This document shows positions 34,414-48,700 of a stretch of 64,000 nt of DNA, piece after piece. A program made the position numbers and the translations under genes. Each line of letters starts with the position of its first letter. Positions within the stretch are counted from its first letter, which is position 1. Source of the DNA: Onchocerca volvulus (Eukaryota; Nematoda; Chromadorea; Rhabditida; Onchocercidae); assembly GCA_000499405.2 (NCBI GenBank), contig HG738140.1, positions 12,675,560 to 12,739,559 of the forward strand, read 5' to 3'. The notes beneath the pieces are model-generated. The model was not told the origin of the DNA. It made no database searches and saw only the letters and a list, made by a program, of their open reading frames with translations.

Positions 34414-35593
34414 CATGATAAAGCGGTTATGAAACCCGAATATTTATTGTTACATTTGCTTACATCAGAAATATTACTATGGTATTGAGTTCATTGACTT
34501 GTAAATTACATTGGTCAAACTATATGAGTATTACCGATTTGTTTCAGTTTTGGTTTATTGTAAAATTTAGTCGAAATTTTCGAAGCGATGCAACGTAGAA
34601 ATACAAGTGTGATAAAATACTTACTCATCAGAGAATAGAAGATCGTCGTTTCTGGACAGATATCGAAATCATTAGTAAAGATATCTCATATATATATAAT
34701 ATATGGGTAAATGATTATATCGGTAAAATCGAAATATTTATGATATTAATGGAACGAAATAATCGAAGTGATCTGTATAGGAAAAATTTATAATATATCA
34801 TAGACGAATGAGTCACTCATCTATATATGGCATAAATGCCTTTGTTCTCTCATCCTCCAATTTGCTAATGGAGTTTATTGAATCGTGTGAAATGTTGAGA
34901 TGTTAACTGTTGAGAATGTTACAAGGACTTAACCTTGTGGGCATTGTCCATTTATCCTAAGTCCTAATATTTAATTTTTTGTATGACTGATGTATTGTAA
35001 GCTTCCCGAATTATCAATGCCAAGGATAATCAATATGACAAGAGAGATTTCGCGGTAGCAACGTCATTATCGTCAGCTGTATTGGCATTATCAACATCGC
35101 AAGCGAGCATCTGTTCACATCAACGTCTTCAACAAGATCAGTTCATTCTACACCAGTTTTTTCAATGAAAGCAGTTTGTTCAGTAGCAACATCAGTATCG
35201 ACGACAATTGAGTAGAATACAACTATTAGTATCTTTTATACTTACCGTGTATTGTTCATTTACTCTTTACTATTATATATATAAGTGTAATATTGTGTAT
35301 TGTATTACCCAAAAAAGTTTTTTGTTGGCCTAATGGAGTAAAAATAGCAAGAAACAATTACCAATTCAACCAATCTATAATCCTAATTACAAATCGATCA
35401 GAATTTTTTTCCCCTGAAAAGTCATGCAGGAGCTCAAAAGTTTCGAGATATCAATTACAATTAGTTTTCTTTCAGCATTCAAATTATTACTGCGACAAAT
35501 ATTATATTCTGATGATAGGCAATGAAAATATGATTCAAATTTTGTTGTGAATTATTGTTTGCAAACCAATCCAATTCTTTGTAGGCCAAAAGA
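34414..35593. other. No gene seen
   Basis: AT-rich intergenic DNA. A patch at 35050-35210 has higher GC and an open frame rich in Ser/Gln, but no splice context that ties it to a gene. Confidence 0.5.
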
Positions 35594-38500
35594 TTATCTC
35601 ACTGCTTGTAAAACGGCATTTCTCAACAGCCGATAAGTTCGTGTGAGTTCGCCGGTACCTATTTTCAAGCCATTGCTCACATATGCGATGACCAAGTTTT
35701 CCTCCATATCCATCATTATAGTGCTACCACCAAGTCCTGCATGTCCAACGAGCCAGCAACCCTATGAACAGAATCATAAACATGAATTTCTAATTATTTT
35801 ATTCATCACTGAGCTCGTTGCCAAAAAATTAGTAGAAATGGCATTAGAGTACTGATTAAATTTATGATTCATTCATATATTAGAAAAGACATTGTTTTAA
35901 AACCAATAAAACAACATACAGACTTAAACGGATGACGTTCGTACATAAAACCATGTCCTTTTGCTAGCGGCGTAAGGATCACTTCGTCCCAACCATTTGA
36001 TATTTGCGGAGCTTTGAAAAGATCCAACAAACTGCTTGATACAATTTTTCCTTGTAAGAAGAGTGAAAATAACTTAGCAAGATCTTTGGCTTTCGTTATG
36101 CCCAAGGCTGCTGCTTGCTCCATATGGTGAAGATCCGGATCGTTGAATGTGTTCACATTCTGAAGGGATTGTCTTCAGAATTTGCAACAAAGCAAATATA
36201 ACAAATTTATGTTTCATTCTTGCTTTAAGAAAAAAATCAATATAAGAGAATTACTGCATCCACTTTCATCCAGGTATTTGTTTTCCAAATTTTCCGTGCA
36301 ATTGAATTGGGTAGTCTCAAATTTAATACGCTCAGCATGTATAAAATCCTTGGATCGTACAAAATCTCTTTTAATTTATAAAGAAATGGAGGCGTTGTTA
36401 ATCGAGATACGGTGTATTCTTCTTCTAAAGGTAAGCCAAAGTGAAAATCGATTCCTGAAGCATATGATTAAATGTTATTGCTCAAGTCAATTTTTTTGTT
36501 TTCTTCATACAAAAATTGTTGAGGATTTTCGGTTGAAAATGTCAGCAAATAATATACTGTGATTTGGTAATTGTTACAACGATAAGATTTAAAGATGTAA
36601 GATGGAGAACTATTTGGGTAAGAAAATAATCAAAACGAAACTACGGTTAAATCTATATCAAAAAAAACTGTAAAATATATGCTTATTAAAAGATATGCCA
36701 TTATGGATTAGATAATAGTGTATATCTGAATTACAAAGTGAAGAGAATATAACAATAATCTATAATTTTAATTCAACTTACCAAATTTTTCAGCAACTTC
36801 TTGCCTGAAAAAGGTTCCGATACCACGATGTTTTAAGTCAACATGCCTGATAATTTGATCAACAAGCCATCCATATGTTATTGCATGATATCCTGTTTTA
36901 GTACCTAAACTAGAAGGGATAATTCATCTGAAGTATTATCATCCTCGAAAATATTTTACCTCAAGATTTAATAATGACGCAGGAGAGCAAGAGAAAACTA
37001 AAGTTTACTATTTCGTTGATTATAATTATTTACAATAATCGAAGGATTTATATTTAAATGTTTTCAAAACTGTTTCTTCCAAAATGACTTCAGTTTTCTC
37101 TTTTAGAAACAATTTTTGAAGAAAGTGTGATTTTGATGAAAGTTGTTTTCATTGTTCTATAATGTGAAAAGACGTTTGCAAGCAAAAGCACGGAAATAAC
37201 TGTCTCATTGTTTGACAGATTTTCAAGCAATTTCTTTATTAGTAAATACCGCTTGATCCGACCTGGTATCCAATTTGGTTTCTGTCTTGCAATAATTTTC
37301 GCGATTTTCTCATGATCAAATGCATCTTCCTTAGTAATTGGCTCATCAAAAGCTGCCAAGCCGGCCTTAAAAAGCCTGGATTTTGTGAAATCTATTCAAC
37401 ACTAGTCGATCATAATTTTAAATATTAATAACAATAGAATATGCAAGAACTTACGCGGTGATTCATGACCCAACCAACAGTAATATTTTCTTTACCATAC
37501 TGACTAAATTCTGGCCAAAATTGACAAATACGATCGGAATACTGCAGTTGTCCTCGATCAACCAGTATAGCTATACATAGCGCACTCACTGCCTACATAA
37601 ATAATTCATAGCTCATATCATATCAAAATACAATCCATTATCAAAAAAATATCACAAACTTTTGTCGCAGAAAATACGACAGTTCTTGTATCAGATGTCC
37701 AAAGACGGAGTGAGCTTGCATCTGCATATCCTCCTTGCAAGTCAACCACTAATTCATCATTGCGATATACTGATATCGCCGCACCTTCTCGTTCCCAACC
37801 ATCAACGAAATTTTTTCTGTAAATTGAATTGATGAATTGGCTCCGTGATTTTGTCTATTTAGATAAACAAACTGCAATGGGAAAAAATGAATTTGTCCAT
37901 GTAACTTGAAATTTATTAATTTTAAGAAAATTTTCTATCATCAAATATTCTATTTAATCAAATGTTTCACGACGAGCAAAAATCATTTATATGATAGCGT
38001 TGTCACATGCTATAACGTTATGCGATTAATGATAGACACTTTACTACTTTATGGAACCTTTCGGCTGCTTTAATGAGTATTTTTTTTTTTTTTTTGTGAT
38101 AATAGCTCACTTGCTGTCTGACAAGATTGATTATCGATATCTCTCTTGAGCAATTCACTGTTTCAAAAAACAAAAATCTTTCATCACCTCAAAAAGAATC
38201 ATTTGCGTCATATTCATTATCAAATTTTTGCACTTGAAACGCAAAAAAAAAAAAAAGCAAAACCTGTTCATCACTTCACAATCAGAAAGCATGAATTTTT
38301 ATTCCTAATTTGTTGATTTCTGCTTTTAATCATCACTTTCATTCTTTTAACTGTAGCAATTAATAAAAGTGGATAAATACTTGAAAAGCGAAAAGTAAAA
38401 CAAGTTCTACAGTATTTCTTCTGACATTTGATTTATCAAATTGATTTTTGTGTTAAAAAATTGTTATTCTGATGAAAAGCGTTATAAAAAGCCTTCTAAT

Positions 38501-39974
38501 GAACATCTTTTGATGAAAGTACTGTTGCTTTATACTGTTTCATATTTCACATCTGCTGTTTCTGTTGTAATTGCAAAAAAAAAGTAAAATAAAACAAAAT
38601 GAAATATCACAGTTTTATCAACTGTATCACCGGCAGAAGTAATTATTAACTTAGTATAAAAAGATTTATTATATTCGTTTTCCTCTTGTTTAGAGTCCAA
38701 AAATTTCAACATTTTTACTTTCTTCAGCGGCAATAACGGTTCAAAAACAAAAAAAAAAAAAAAAAAAATTATGAATCACACCAACAACTGTTATTTGATT
38801 AATCGCTGTCCTTATCAAATATTTTTCCTCAAAAATTTGCTTTTTGAATAGACTATTTATAAATATAAGAATATGTAATTAAGTCTCATATCGAACAAAA
38901 AAATTACTTCCTCGTTCATCATTTGCTTATTTCGCCATGGAAATTTTAGGATGCTTTTTTTTTATTCAAGCAAATATCGCTTATTAGTATTTACAATGAA
39001 ATAAGGCATTTCTGAGACAAAGCCAGCTAATCGCGGATGCCAAATTTCTAGCAGCTTTAAAATATGAAAAGTGAGAAGCAAAAATGTAAAAAAAATGAAA
39101 TGACTCTTGAAATAATGCAAAAATGGTCACTTTTATTAAAAATGACCAAAATAAAATATTTAAATTTATATCAACTCAAAGTGCTATCGAATACACATGC
39201 GGTTTTTAATAGGATAAATAAATTTGCTATATATGCACTGTTGAATACTATTTTAATGTAACAGTATTGAACTGAGTGGGTAAATCAGGAACAAATTGAT
39301 TGATTTTTTTTTTAATCAGTGATAACAGTTTGATAAATGATAAAAGTCCATGGAAATGTCAATAATTCCCTGACGAAAAGAGTTTTTTGAGATGCTAGAT
39401 AGTACTGTTGTCGCAAATGCTTTTTTAACCAATAGCAATAAGTAAAACAATGAGTAATATAGGCAACATCACAAAAATTGAATTATGTAAGTAAAAGGTA
39501 AGGAACAAAAATAGCTAAATTTATTTGTCTAATTATGAAAACCTGTAATTATTATCAAAAACTTGTGATATATTTGCCATATTAAATAAATTTCATATAA
39601 ATAGTGCTAAACAAAGAGGAATTATGATAAATAGAATCACTCATCCTTTACAAAAAAAGCCGATCTTAAAAATAAAGCTAAAAGATGTTCATTTATCATC
39701 CTTATCAATTCTTTAGTTTTCGGAGATATTGCGTATAAAATTCTTCATCTTTTAAAATGAATACGATTAGAAAAAAATTGTTAAATTGATGTTTTCCAGA
39801 GCCAGATGACTGTCTCGTGTATATTTATCATTCAAATTTAAAAACACTTATCAGAATCAAATATTTGTTTAATATTTCCTACCTGAAAACTCTTTCGACT
39901 TCGGCAAATTGTTTCGTAGTAGTACCAAATATATTATTAGCCTGTTGACGATCGTTTCGGCTTTTTTCAGGCAT
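35594..39974 (-). CDS. Beta-lactamase-like (LACT family) protein with frameshift in last exon
   Basis: Eight exons: 39883-39974, 37660-37816, 37455-37592, 37263-37365, 36782-36904, 36255-36424, 35920-36159 and 35594-35762. Serine hydrolase of the class C beta-lactamase/DD-peptidase fold, an expanded family in nematodes with mostly unknown substrates. Active-site signatures: nucleophile motif S-x-x-K as VVFSATK, tyrosine region [17 protein letters not shown], and the third motif HAG in VGHAGLGG. The last exon matches the family C-terminus ([27 protein letters not shown]) only if one base is removed from an A5 run (minus strand) at about 35697-35701. Intron 1 is 2.07 kb. The acceptor before 37365 is TTTAAG rather than TTTCAG. 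Either a young pseudogene or a homopolymer assembly error. Confidence 0.85.
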
Positions 39975-40381
39975 GACAATATCTGTTTCAATGTTTATCA
40001 CAGCTAGCAACACTAATATAACCAATCATTACAGCTGATTAAAAAAGCTGCCAGTAGTATTATCAGTAATCGCAGTGGGATTCATTTAAAGTTCCGAGGG
40101 GCGGTACAATTACAACCAATAATTTCGTTTTCTATCCAAGCGACAAATAAATTGTTCGCTTTCAATATGAAACGAATAAACTGAACCAGTAATATTAGTT
40201 TTGCTGCAATATGCATAAACAATGTCTTTGTCTTATCATCAATGTCTTATCATCAATCACTACTGATTCGTAATTGCCTTCAAAGGCATGATTAAGAGCA
40301 AATCTCGCCTAACATTTGATGCGAACTGCATAATTTTATTCGTACGCAGATCTTTTCTGAGTTATACATAAAGCAAAATTA

Positions 40382-40696
40382 TTAAAAAATTTTAAAAATA
40401 AAAGTTTCAAAGATCATTTGATCATTCATACATCTATATGATTCAAAAGTGGTTAGGTAGGATTTAAAGTTTTTTGTAAAATACAAGATTAACTTGGAAC
40501 ATTTGCGGCGCAAATGAGGATGAGACGGGAAGTAGTAATGATGATATTTACGAGAATGCTGATGAACTCGAATTGCCTGTTGCCAGTTCTGATCGCTACA
40601 TATGAACAGGTAAATATGTTTGCGATCATTTGGATATACGAATTTAGTATCATGGGATTCATGTCTAAGACGTTCCGCTAGGCAAATGTTATTCAT
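40382..40696 (-). CDS. Possible hypothetical protein, His/Cys-containing
   Basis: Uninterrupted 104-codon frame with higher GC than its surroundings. The N-terminal half has a C...FVYPNDRKH..LFIC spacing slightly reminiscent of small Cys-rich extracellular domains, followed by His/Tyr-rich sequence. A TATATATAAG box lies about 10 bases before the ATG. No splice context or recognised domain. May be chance. Confidence 0.25.
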   Translation of the reverse strand: MNNICLAERLRHESHDTKFVYPNDRKHIYLFICSDQNWQQAIRVHQHSRKYHHYYFPSHPHLRRKCSKLILYFTKNFKSYLTTFESYRCMNDQMIFETFIFKIF

Positions 40697-41150
40697 TTCT
40701 TATATATAACTCAGAAAAGTGATTGGAATTCACAGGGACTCAGAAGCAATTTCACCAGCAGGGAGTTAGCAAATCGTCGGAATGCAAAAAATTGCAGTAA
40801 AAAAATCTCACTAACGATTTTTTTGAAAATTGTTTGTTGTTTTTTTTTCTTTTTTTTTCTTTTTTTTTTTGACGAGAAGAATAAAGATGTGAAAAGGAAG
40901 AAGTGGAGCACCTTACTGGTAAAATTAGTATTTTTTATTTGTACAAAAATCATAAATATATTTGAGATGAAGTATTTGACTCTTGAACATCTCGTCTGTA
41001 CCAGAAAGCAGTTAAATAAATCATTGCAGAGGGGTCATGTCGCAGTATTCTTTCTGAAGTATTTTGCAATCTGAAGTAATAAGAAACAAAATTCATCACT
41101 TCAAAATTGTTATCAAAATTTAGCTTAAAATTTTACAATAATTAAGCTTT

Positions 41151-41678
41151 ATGAATCATCGCTCTGTTGGCCAGCTGTATATTATGTACATGCAGCATTT
41201 GGCATGCAGAATGCCAACGGAAATATCTCAATCACGGTTGGTTGGTCGTTATACGCCATCAAATTTACTGAATATTGCTAAGGTATCATGTTGCGACCTA
41301 CCCAAATATCATCTGTAAGCAAAAGAAATAGCGAAACACCGCATCGCAGATCTTCACGATTTCGAAAATCGCAATTAAAAAATTTGCCGAATTTGAACAG
41401 ACTCAACCAATTTTGGGTAAATCCTTTTTTATTTTCTTACTATTCGCAAAGATTGCATGAAAATGACGATGAAAGATAAGGATTATAGGGCTCTCGAAAA
41501 AAGAACTATTGTTGCTAGTAATTTGCATACTTGAAAATAATTAATGGCAGGAATTGAAAGTTTCCATTTGGAATATTTCAGGCGATAATAGTAACAAACA
41601 TTGACTGAAATTTGTTTTACAGGGCTGTTCAGCACAGCTGTTGAACGCATTCATGAATGCCATCATCAAGGACAATGA
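41151..41678 (+). CDS. Small three-exon gene, unrecognised
   Basis: Exons 41151-41282, 41350-41416 and 41623-41678 join with consistent phase (132 nt; 67 nt; 56 nt) to an 84-residue product starting MNHRSVGQLYIMYMQHL and ending VERIHECHHQGQ-stop. Borders are GCTAAG|GTATCA, ATCGCAG|ATC, TTTTGG|GTAAAT and TGTTTTACAG|GG. The product is helical with a polar C-terminus and no signal peptide. Intron 1 is only 67 bases. No family recognised. Support is the phase agreement and good donor/acceptor sites. Confidence 0.4.
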
Positions 41679-44600
41679 AAAACACGAGTAACAAATGGCC
41701 AAAGATTATTCTGTTTTTGCAACGATCGATGTACGAAAACATTTACTGTTACTGTTCCCCAGGTAGTATCGGATTGCCAACACATATTGAGGAGATGGTC
41801 AAATAGAAAGTTTTCTTCTTTTTTTTTTTTTCACATGTAATAAGAAATCTTTTTGGACAGTTTTTTATATAGTAATTTCAAAACTATTAGTAAGCTTTAC
41901 TGTGAGAACTAATTGACTTATATTCATCATACATTACGGAAATTAAACGATTTTCCTAAGCCGTTTTACATTAAATACTTCATGTACTCAGAATTACAAT
42001 AATTAAAAATGAATTCATCTGCTCTTAAGAACAAAAATGATGCATAGGCATTGGAATGATGCGGTAATGTATTTCGAAAAATTGAATATGTTACTGCGCA
42101 TGGAAAAAATATTTATAAATTGAAAACATTTTTGCTGATGCCTATAGAAAGGTGCAGTTTTTTTTTTCTTTTTTCCTTCTCAATCAAATATAAATTGAAT
42201 CCCTACCTTTTCTGGCTGCAAATCCACGAATTCCATAATTTATGAAATGTGGTTCTATTATAATTTTTTCCTTCTCATCCCTTGATAATTCAAAACTAAC
42301 TTCTCATTTAAATTCGAATTGGATTTGTCTATTTCCTTCTCACATTTCAACTAATTAAGAAAGAATTATACTTTTTTGAAATGAAATATCTATGAGCAGT
42401 TATAATCCTTCCTATTTTCCTACAGACTTGAATTTAATTCCTGGTAGAAAAAAAATTAAAGCAAAAACGTGTCCTGATCAATTGACATATGAGTTCTAAT
42501 ATTGTCACGAATGAAATCATTCTTAGATCTTTGTTTCAGTGACTTTTTCAAAAATCATTTACAAATATATATGATATTTATTGTATTTGAACGTTCGTTT
42601 TACTTTTGGTCTCTGAGCGCGAATGCAATGCCATATTCCTAGATACTAGATACGCACATACATCTGAAGAAAAAATATATATATAAAGACAGGTAAGTGC
42701 AGAAAAACTACGAGACGAAAGAAAGAAGGATACAAATTTTTATTTCCATTTAAAAAAGAAATTATTCCATCTCCTCAATTTTATGCAAGTAATCTATTTT
42801 AGGAGATTTGATCGCCATGCGTTCAATACATGATTTGAATAGTTTGATTAATTGGAGTGTAAAAATATTTTTCCGGAAACAATCTATAAATTGAATCATG
42901 ATCAAGTAATGATCAGCTTCAAATTCAGTGCATCAGACTGAACTTTCTCTTTCGAAATAATAAAACTTGATTAAATGATATTTCGACAGTTTTATTCATT
43001 ATTATTAACATAATTGATGCAATGTAGATAATGTATTGTATATTTGCAGTTCTTCGAAGTATCTGTTCTATACGAAAATGATCATCCGCCATTCATACTA
43101 CAAATCGTTGAAATGCTACATGTCTTTCCGATACAAACATTTCAATAACAAATGCAAATGTAATGTGCTAAGATAAGTGGATCTATGAAGATTTTCGAAT
43201 ACAATCAAGTGGATCTAGAGAGATTTTCGAATTAAAAAGTGCTACAACGTGAATGTAGTAATTTAACGCATTAACGCATCTTAACACAACTAAAGGTGTT
43301 TGAATCGAAATTAAAATGGGCGATACGCTACTGCAAATTACTACTTATTCAATTGTGTGGTGGCTCAGAATACATGTGGCAATCCGGAATTTGCTGCAGT
43401 TGTAAGATTCTCTAATTTGCCGATTATTGTATTTTATTTGATCTCGCATGAATGCTTCTATTCCTCAGTATAATAACAAAAATTCGAAAACATATTAAAC
43501 ATATACTTTTGAAATTCGTGTAATTATTACTGCAAGAATATAACACGGAAACGCGAAAAATACAGACCAACTCATTTTTTTCCCGAAAAGATTAAAAAGA
43601 ATGAAGAATAGCTATTTTTCATGCCTGAAAAATGAAAGTTTCTTATAACTGATAGCTACTTCTGATGATTCCTATGATTGAAAAATGAAAAAAGAATAGA
43701 ATTTGTTTGAAAATTTTCAGTTACACTGAAATATTTTGGAAACACAAAAGAGGTTAGAATTGGAGGAAAAAAAAATTAAATAGCTATCAATCACTGATTG
43801 ATTAGCTACCATCACTTATGAAACTAAATAAGTCGTTAAATTAAATACGATTTCACTTCCATTCTTCATTGGAAAAAAAAAAAAGAAAAAATGTACCAAA
43901 AGTGAGGACTTTCAACTACTCATAGCAACAGTTAAATTTCTTCACATTTCGTCAACATAAAAATAAAAATACTAAAAAAAATGCGAAAAAAAACGTAAAA
44001 ATATTATTCTCATTGATATTGCGAGGTATCAGAATGGAATCGGATAGCAGTGCATTAAATTAAATTTGCGTTATGTATATCAGTTCTCGCTTTGCGAAGT
44101 GATGATTACTTAACAGCATGGCGACATGAATACCACCAAATTAGTCAGTTGATAATAAAAGTTATTGCTGTTCATGGATCCAAAAGTTTATCAATTTCAA
44201 ATGATTTGCACTGTTAAGCTTCATTATTAATTTCGTTATGTTGAGTCGAATAGAGATGATCACCTAAGCTGAAAAAATTTGAATACACCTAATTCTCTAT
44301 GTTAGACTGGCATAACCTTTCTGCCTCTCAACCTTATGATTTCTTTTTTTTTTAAATCTCCGACTTTATTTCATGGCAGTTGTGCTTAAATTATAGCAAC
44401 ATTCACTAAAAAGTTTTGATTTAGGTTTAGATTTAATAATGTGCAAGAAAGCCTTTCCCTTTTCATCTCTATTGATTTCTGTTTAACAATATATGGATTG
44501 TTTATAGTACGGAAAATATAAATGTGTTTGGCATGTAAGTAAAAGATCGAATATCAAAATCTGTCAGCGATATTTTCGATATCAGTAGAATTTGTCAATT

Positions 44601-45725
44601 TCTGGATCAATTTTTGCTCCTTCCTGAGACATTTAAATAACACTGGTTGCAGGAAGCATTAAATCTCGGATTTCTAATAATACACAAAGATGATGAGAAA
44701 ATTTCATAGATATTTTTCAGATACATGGGACCGAAAATTAGAAATCAATCAATGATTGCATGAATACTACAAATGTTCGGTAGACATAATTTCAAACATG
44801 ATAAAATTAAGGCGAGATCCATTTCTTTCAACGCACAAATTTCAAGAATAAAATTTGCTTAAATTTATCTTTTCAATTTATATTTCGAAAGCAACAATCG
44901 TCAAACATTGCCGATTATTTGCTCGTTATGATAGCATCATGTTATATCAATCATTTTTCATGACCAATGTATAAAATTTTATCCAAGACAGTTAAGAAAA
45001 TCTCGCTGTTTTCTTGATTTGAATTCCGATCAGAAGCATATGTTAATGGATAGGATCTCCGCCTTTCTCATCCATTTGACTTAAAGCTAACAAAAAAGAG
45101 GATAAAAATTGCTCTAAAATTAATCAATTCCTAACAATTCTCATTCCTACCGCCTCGACTCCTCTATTTGAGTATTTTCCCGCTTTAAAAGTTGACATAT
45201 CAGATTTTGATCATCATTTTATCCTGTTTTTGTTAGTGATCAGATAGAGGACGATAAGTTAGGGTAAATTAAAGTAAAAATAGACCAGGCGGGAGAAGAA
45301 TTTTAAAAACAACTTAAATCAAAGACTACCTCCTCTGGAACTTTACTGAATCACAACAAGCATACAACTAACCAATTTCGGAATCATGTCCGCAGGCAAT
45401 TTTTTGAAATATATTTCGTTACCAGTTGGGCTTCAAGTGGATTGTCGCCTGAAGTATTTGTCTTCTTTTTTTTTGTTTACAGATCGTCTATAATATTTAT
45501 CTTTTTTTATTTATAGATTCCTATTTATTGTCTTGAATGGAAAATATGATAGGACATACTTGATCATTAATGCTTCCCTAATTCCGAAAATGTATGTTTT
45601 CATGTTAAGCCTAACAATTACAGAAGTCTAGGATCTCAGTAAGGATCTCTGAAAAGGCTTTAAGTTACGGTATTTTGTGAAATAGATTTCATGCTAAATG
45701 CTTCTTTCTTCAAGAATTTACACGG
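41679..45725. other. 4 kb without a recognised gene
   Basis: Uniform AT-rich DNA upstream of XPC. It contains a 30-bp tandem duplication at about 43176-43235 (GTGGATCTA..AGATTTTCGAAT) and poly-A/T tracts. A short ORF at 43316 with a donor-like end (MGDTLLQITTYS...) was seen but has no partner exon. Confidence 0.5.
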
Positions 45726-48700
45726 ATGTCAAGTAATTCTCGACGACGCAGTCGTAGGCTTGAAGAAAAAGCCAAGGTGGAGTTGGATAAATCATGTACT
45801 ATGATGGACTTCTCGAGCAGACCCATCGCAAATGATAGTAAGTAATTTCAATGTAGTCGTTGATAATTTGTCAAATTATAACATATAAATGCAAAAATAG
45901 AAAGACTGACTTATTCGCAATTAAAAATTAATGAATTCAAGAGGAAATTATGAGTGATTTTAGTTTCACCGAATTATTCATTTAATTAGATATTTCCCAT
46001 ACTTAAATGCGAATCATATTTTAGCTTATTGAGTTTTTCTCCTACTTAAAAAATAGGAACCGCGAAATTTAAATCATGATCGACATAAAAGAATATGAAT
46101 ATATCAACAAAAAACATAAATGACTAGTAACAAAGTTTGACTATTGTCATTTAAGCCGTCATGAATTGGTTGATTCAATTTGATAAAAATTAAAATTTAT
46201 TTTGCACTTTATATATTTATTTCATCTAGATGTAGCCGTTTTCCAGATATCACAGAAAAGAATACTGCTGCTTCTTCCAGAAAAAATATAAGGAAGCGGA
46301 AGAGAAATATTTCCACTTCCGAAGATCAGTTACAGAATTCTGCGGTAAAACAAGTGGTGAAAGTTAAGAATTCTAAACAGAATGAAAAATTGAAAAGTAG
46401 AATTGATACTAAAAAAGCAAGTCGAAAACGGCAATATCCAAAGAAATTGGTAGATCGAACAGACGGGATACAAGGTAAGTCTTCATTTTGAAGAAAAAAT
46501 TTGAAATTATTATTAGAAGGTGATATAATCATTTGTTTTTACTAACTATAATTATTAGAGGTATTGCTCATACTATCTCCCTGTATCAGTTTCTAATTGT
46601 TGCATATACTAATGAACTTTTAATGTTTTCAGATTCTTCATCAAAAAATAAGTTAAATAAAAAAATTGAAAAGCGTAGAAGTCCACAAGCTATGCCCAGT
46701 TTATCATACGATGGAAATAGTTCCAGTTGTTCCAATGATGAATGGGAAGATGTTGATGAGTTAGATTTCTGTAACAATGCTCTACCTCCAACAACTGATT
46801 CTATCGAAGTAACAATCAAACAATCAAAAATGAAAGTAAAACCGGTGGAAACTGTAGAAACTCGAAGAGCTCGCTCTATTAAGCTACATGTCAATCAAAA
46901 ACTTCGCGAACGACAAATCAATTGTCACAAGGTTTTTTTTTTTTCTCTTTTTTTTTTTGATATTTCGCATAAAAAGATAGGATTAAAATGATAAAGATCT
47001 AGACAGTAAAAGTGGACGAAAAGTAAAGAAAGGGGAAAAAGGGAAGTAGTTGAAATTTACTGTTAAATGAGATACTTGTTGATTCTTCATCGTTTTCAAA
47101 AAAATATTAATTTATAATGATTATTTTTCTGTCGGAACTACTAAAAGTATCGGTTTTTTCATGTGTTGCCTTTTCTGAGAATAGCAGTATAATTGCCAAG
47201 GATTTTCAAATGCTTATAAATTTTTTTTTTTTTAGATGCACTTGCTTTGTTATATTGCACATTTACGTATATGGATGCGCATATTACTGCGTGAACAGTA
47301 TTTAGCATCAATATGCTTATCAATGATACCGAAACAACTGATCTCAGCAGCTTGTCCTAATTTTAGTATTGCAATAGCAGAAAAATTTCTTCATTGGTTC
47401 AAAACAGCATATCAACCGGCCAAAAAAGTTTATATGGCTAAGGTTGATTTCAGTGATGCTCAGGTTTTGTTTTCATTGGCTTAAAAATCATCTCATTAGC
47501 AAGTCTTTTCCAAAAAATGGGCATTATTGAGAGCTTTCCTTTGTGGTTGTCCAAGACAGTTCATATCACTGTGCTATAGTCAATATTTGGTATAAATTGT
47601 TTTGGAAAAATTTAACTTAAAAATTTTTCAATTCTTCCTATATAAATTAAAAAACTATTTTTATTTTGAGCTTTTATTTTTCAGCTATATCGGTTGGAAG
47701 AATTAATTGCTGAACAGGTCTATGAAAACGATAAGGATTTGGCATTTGTAAGATTTATTTGGAAATAACCCATTTATCCTCATAACTTTTTATTTCTTTA
47801 AATAATTTTTAGAAGTTAAATTTAAAAAGTTGAAATGCAAGAGTGATTTTTTAATGTTTTTTTTTTCTCTAGTTTTTATACTCGTATCATTATTGGTAGA
47901 CATGCAATTTGATGACGAATGATATGGCATACAATACCAACTAAGCTTTATTTTATATCTATGTCTATTATGTACATATTTTTTAACATTTCGAAAATCA
48001 AACGGTATTTATATCATATTCGTTAGCAATAGAAAGAATCGTCAGCAGTTCAAAATAATTAACATATTTGATCATTCATTGCACTTGTTTTCAGCTCTTG
48101 TTTTTGAATCTTATTGCTCTGAAACAAACAGCTCGCATTTGTTTGTCTTGTCAACCAATGCCGTTCAAACTAGTATTTTTTTCTTTTTTTTTTGATGAAC
48201 ATGAATCATTACTTGAACTATTCAAGCAAGTGTTTTAGGCATTTGCTCAAAAGATCTTTTCAGTTTTTATCATAATTTTTTAAACGTTGCGTGATTATAA
48301 TCGGATCATTACTCGAAATAAAACAATTTCAGACAATACGACAACGGCCTTTGGAAGCAGTTGAATCTCTTGTCAGTTATTATGGATCCAGAAAGCTTAC
48401 AGCTAATGATTACATAGAATGGCCGGAGAAATTGGAAGAAACAGTAGGAAAAATTGTACTTTTTGATTTCAAAAATCAAGATGGAAATGATAGTGCTTCG
48501 ACTGACAAGCTCAGTCCGAAAAGGAATTATTGGGTGGAATTTTGGGATAAGAATTCACGTCGCTGGATATGTGAGTTTTTTTTCTTTTGTCATGTTAGGT
48601 GTTTATTTAGACAATACAATGCTTATTTTAGGCAAACGAAACAATGAAAATGGAGCATGTTGGGAATTCAATTATTTTGTAAGACTTGGTTTTCTTCGAG

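Noticed and set aside
43316..43405. Short ORF MGDTLLQITTYSIVWW with a donor-like end
   Set aside because: No partner exon in phase found downstream; context noncoding.
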